Source of the DNA: Symsagittifera roscoffensis
Taxonomy: Eukaryota > Xenacoelomorpha > Acoela > Convolutidae
Assembly (NCBI RefSeq): GCF_963678635.1
Contig: NC_087067.1
Location: forward strand, 21,136,596 to 21,200,595
Reading direction: 5' to 3'
Length of the DNA stretch: 64,000 nucleotides
Both the position numbers and the translations under genes were made by a program. Under the pieces are notes generated by a model. That model saw only the letters and a program-made list of their open reading frames with translations, did no database searches and was not told where the DNA came from. Numbering within the stretch: position 1 is the stretch's first letter; every line of letters starts with the position of its first letter. Positions 60,353 to 64,000 of the stretch are shown piece after piece.

Positions 60353-61636
60353 CATTATCAAAGTAGTCCCACTTTTATTGCTTTCTAATTCCATGAAATC
60401 AATGATATTACACATTCAAAATGTTCAGTCTACTAGATTTTTTGTCAACAAAGTTACGAAACAAACAAGATAGATTGTTCGGATAAAAATGGTCGAATTT
60501 TTGCGGCGAATTTGCCTTTTTAGTCAAATTTTGTGCTGTTGCTAGTTTATCGGCTCTCTGGGAATGCGGCTCGATGGGTACGCACCATATTCCTTACTTT
60601 CTTCTAAAGTCGGAAAAAATGTGTTTTTTATCATTAAATTGTACGACAAGCAAAAAATGATTACTTTATGACCACGATTAAGTTTTCAATATTGAAACTC
60701 AATGTAAGGAGAGAGGATAAAATACGATTGGGGCCTTCTGAGATAGGTTTTTCACGCTATACTATGTACTTACATGTGTAAATGCCGCTGGAATTCTTCA
60801 GTCGTTTTTCAGGTATGTACAGTCACTGTACATGAAAGTTGTAACTTTTGTTACTGCGAGGAGCTAATGAACGAAAATTATTTTTTAAAGCGTTTCTATC
60901 GTTTTTTGTGCAAAAGTTTGAAATATTGAAATCATATTTCAATTTATAGAGAGTAGAACTTAGATACAGAGTTCGAGTTATAGCATCAGATGGCTAATCT
61001 TGGGTAGCATCCAGCTCGCTTTAAAATCGAAGAGCTCCACTGATTTTTATATCGATTCTTTTGGCCACAGCAATCGTAGCAACTGAACAAAACTATTTTG
61101 TTGACATTGAAGAATGTCGAATGTTGAATCTACTTCAGTATTCTTACACGTTTGTTTCTACGTTACGGTCCAAATTATTGGCTGTCAAATATATTCGAAA
61201 TACAGGGCCGATGTTTTTAACTGACATTGCGATTTCAACGCTCACTATTTCTTTCGTATTGCTTAGATACGCCAGATCAAACGTATAATTCCAAACGTAT
61301 AATTTATTTTGCTCTGCTAAACAGCTATTTTATAGTCTTAATAATTGTTTTGTATCGATAAACATTTTTGATCAATTGTATCAATTTATTTTGTTCTGAA
61401 AGTTAATGTCTGAAAGATCGGTATTTTATCCCCCCTTAACCGAATTAGGGGAAAATTGTACTATTGATCCGATATGCCAATCTATCGTCTCATCTACCAC
61501 TCAATACATTAAAACTCACTTCGCGAGAAAGCATGGAGAAAACGGATAGCAGGCAGCTGTGAAAAGTTTAATGTTGACCAACAATATTTGGAGGGTAAGG
61601 TCGAATGAACATGGAAAAATAGACAACTAAATTGCT
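60353..61636. other. No gene seen
   Basis: AT-rich; a 75-codon plus frame at 61061-61288 has no recognisable feature. Confidence 0.45.
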
Positions 61637-61945
61637 TTGAAAAGAATACTCTCTACTTGGATTCTCTTAAATTGTTATCGCAATAAAGAATTATTGTGGA
61701 AAATTGGTATTAAAGATCAACCATTATGTTACCTATGTGATGACGAGTTTGAAAACTTATATCATCTTTTTGGCTCACGCAAGAAAACTACACAACAACT
61801 GAATTCGATTGGTGTATACAGTATATGTGACATCAAAAGCAAAATTGCAGTTCAAATAGCTGCAGGATCATGGAATGAAGAAAAACAAAAAATTATGCAT
61901 TGGATCATGAGACTTTTGAAAAACTTGCCCCTCTATAGATTATGA
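61637..61945 (+). pseudogene. LINE C-terminal fragment
   Basis: The 102-codon frame contains LLWKIGIKDQPLCYLCDDEF followed by ENLYHLF. The C-x2-C...HxxF pattern after a short hydrophobic segment is typical of the zinc-binding tail behind the RT in LINE proteins. The final Cys is missing and no RT is seen upstream, so it is a fragment. The rest (SWNEEKQKIMHWIMRLLKNL) fits the usual helical C-terminus. Confidence 0.45.
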
Positions 61946-62858
61946 TTGTTTAAATAATACCATGCGATGAGTACTACGTGTAAAACTAATTTTTCATTAT
62001 AAAACATACAAAGAAAAGTAATTAATTCTTCGGACCGATACGCTAATCTTGTTCTGATAATTAATCTGGATTCTTTCAATCTCTCAAGCCACTGTAGTTA
62101 ATAAGCTTTAAAAATCGGATGTCTTAAAATAGTACCAAAGATGGAAATCACCCTTTGGAAAATTTGGCTACTAATCTCTAAACAGAAATAATCCTTACAC
62201 AACCTTTAAAACTGACGACTTCGAAAACTTTGAACATCAACATCTTGGTACTAGTTTGCCGAAAACTGGAAAATGTTCCTGGTAGCAGAGGTTACGTACC
62301 AGTATTAAGACAACCGCGTATTCATACACGTCACTAAGCAGACAAACACTAAATTAACCAATCAGAATCGAGACAAGGAAGAAATTAATAAATAATAATT
62401 CTTTATTTCGAAAGTTCGCTTTCTCATCTCGATTCTGATTGGTCGATGCAATATTTGTCTGCTTACTGTCGAGTATGAATACGCCGTTGTCTTAATACAG
62501 ACCGCACTCCGGTAGCAGATATCGTTTCCAATCAAGAACAAAATGTATTTTTTTATCACGAAATCATCATTTACTTTTCATCTAAAAATATCGTTTCTTT
62601 TCTCATAGATAATTGCTGTTTAAGACACCCGAATCAATTTTAACTACCAAGCCTTCAAGAAACGCTTCGAAATTTTAACGAAGATTTCCGATCAACAACT
62701 TTCGTTTCCAATACTTAATTTATGTTAGAATTTTGATAAGCATTGATGATTCATTGGTTATTGCAGTGATGATTCATTAGTTATTGCATTGATGACTTTA
62801 TCTAGAAATTCAGTACAAAATAAATTATTCAAGTTCGATGGGCGTCCATAGCACGAGC
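61946..62858. other. No gene seen; local inverted repeat
   Basis: gaccaatcagaatcgaga-type phrases in opposite orientation (62359-62375 and 62428-62446, with the surrounding tattcatacacg / gagtatgaatacg pair at about 62318 and 62470) form an imperfect hairpin. No coding evidence. Confidence 0.5.
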
Positions 62859-63242
62859 TCATTCCTGCTGACGGTTCTCCAGTAATTTATATTCCGCCAC
62901 TGTTTGCAAAACTGAACTATTACCTGAGTTTCTGCTACTCTCGCTTATCTGCGTGGGTTTTTCAGGTGGAACAAGGATGAACTTAGATCGCTGCATCAAC
63001 ACGTGCACATTCTCTGCATCTAGTTTGTGAAAACAGTTATAGTGTCTTCTCAAACGAACCTTGGATCGGGTGGAAAGCGTGCACATTTCACAATGCACAA
63101 ACATATTACGATGTACATCTTTGAAATGAGCTTTGACGTTGCGTCTAGAGGTTGACTTGTACTTGCATCGAGTGCAGAAAAAGTTTTCTTGGTCTGAACT
63201 CCACTTGACGCTCAATCGATTGTTATTGTGATTTCTTCCAAG
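62859..63242 (-). CDS. C2H2 zinc-finger protein, terminal exon
   Basis: On minus an acceptor (cgctgttttag) precedes CTTGGAAGAAATC at 63242, and the frame is open to the stop at 62859. Two fingers are visible: CTRCKYKSTSRRNVKAHFKD followed by VH, and CEMCTLSTRSKVRLRRHYNC followed by FH. Both have C-x2-C-x12-H-x4-H spacing, as in many invertebrate multi-finger DNA-binding proteins. The C-terminal half is Ser/Gln-rich without fingers and ends in ENRQQE. No ATG is seen in the exon before the fingers, so earlier exons must exist upstream (beyond 63244, perhaps outside the window). Likely a nuclear DNA-binding factor; target unknown. Confidence 0.75.
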   Translation of the reverse strand, partial: LGRNHNNNRLSVKWSSDQENFFCTRCKYKSTSRRNVKAHFKDVHRNMFVHCEMCTLSTRSKVRLRRHYNCFHKLDAENVHVLMQRSKFILVPPEKPTQISESSRNSGNSSVLQTVAEYKLLENRQQE

Positions 63243-63244
63243 CT

Positions 63245-64000
63245 AAAACAGCGACAACCCATTCAGGTCAAATGATTAGAGTACATTTAGAAACAATATA
63301 TGTCACTGCAAACCGATTTCAAGTGTAACTAGCTGGCTCAGAGCAGCTAATGCTGCTTTTCAACCGAGTGATTATATGCCGCCATCAACCAGAAATAATT
63401 TAACAAAGGTTTAGAAATCTTTTTTCAAAGAAACACAAATATCTGAATCTCAAACATGAAGTTATTTCGCATTGTCAGTTAAATACACAACATGAGTGAT
63501 TTCTTCAGCACTAAAATCACGTGATCAGCAAAAAAAACAAAACAAACGAGTTTGTTTGCGGTACAGCTATTTCGGAAATGCCATCTTGCAATTACTGCTA
63601 GAATGGGCTTCCTTTTTAAAATAAATTCGAAAAAATTCCAAGAGCTTAGCCAGAGCTGCGCGTATTTTTTTTCGTCTAAGGTTCCAAAAACTCGATCAAG
63701 ATTATGAAACTATGGTGTAGGATAGTCACCATAACACCCTCTCATTCTTCGATTGGTCGAAATAAAAGGACAAGAAAAATATCTCTGATTTACTTTGTCG
63801 GTTCCCAATGTTATAACCCCCTTTTTCTAAACACCACCTCATTGAACCCCAGAATTAGATAACCCCTTTGAAAACTAATTGTTTAAACCAAAGTGAAACT
63901 TGAAAGTGATTCGGAAACAAAGCGTCGATAAAAGCGGTTCAAAATTGAACAGAATTGACCATGCCGATATTCTCGATTTCGCTATACATTTGAAACTAAT
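63245..64000. other. Window end, no exon identified
   Basis: AT-rich; may be intron or upstream sequence of the zinc-finger gene. No other feature supported. Confidence 0.4.

Overview
The window is eukaryotic, AT-rich and gene-poor. Genes are split by GT-AG introns, and one probable GC-AG intron, and most of the DNA is repeats and transposon remains. The mix of relics (Jockey/CR1-like LINE, a second non-LTR retroelement with a QEG-T-QGDP reverse-transcriptase block, hAT-type MITEs, MULE fragments, an LTR element) and a two-finger C2H2 exon suggests an invertebrate animal. I cannot name the species or phylum from the sequence. One assembly gap (200 N) lies at 5207-5406.

Layout. 118-5206: first copy of a segment of about 5.1 kb, carrying an orphan copy of a first coding exon. 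5407-7209: large inverted repeat. 7600-13065: two minisatellite arrays (21-bp and 36-bp units) around a GC-richer, broken open reading frame. 14190-14583: possible retroelement tail. 14720-17830: decayed Jockey/CR1-like LINE on the minus strand. 19140-20760: second decayed non-LTR element on the minus strand. 22968-23391, 30124-30495 and 38189-38572: hAT-type MITEs with 8-bp target duplications. 24277-27173: three linked exons of an unrecognised minus-strand gene. 27540-28080: another LINE relic. 31395-36440: second copy of the 5.1-kb segment. 35338-44379: a four-exon plus-strand gene (275 aa) whose splice phases agree throughout. Its third intron holds a complete LTR element (39585-43914). 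51541-52568: 260-bp tandem repeats containing a MULE transposase fragment. 56921-60240: three tandem units of about 1.1 kb, each with a tRNA-like stretch. 61637-61945: LINE C-terminal relic. 62859-63242: C2H2 zinc-finger exon on the minus strand.

The most unusual object is the LTR element. It has matching LTRs, a 4-bp target duplication (CTTC), a tRNA-type primer-binding site and a polypurine tract. It has no recognisable gag or pol; its 3.1-kb interior instead carries two divergent gene-like units. One is sense and probably broken; the other is antisense and contains a well-formed intron. It appears to be a non-autonomous retroelement carrying unrecognised cargo genes, inserted antisense in the intron of a host gene.

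All protein assignments rest on motifs read by eye; no database search was possible. Exon joins are inferred from splice-site consensus and phase.
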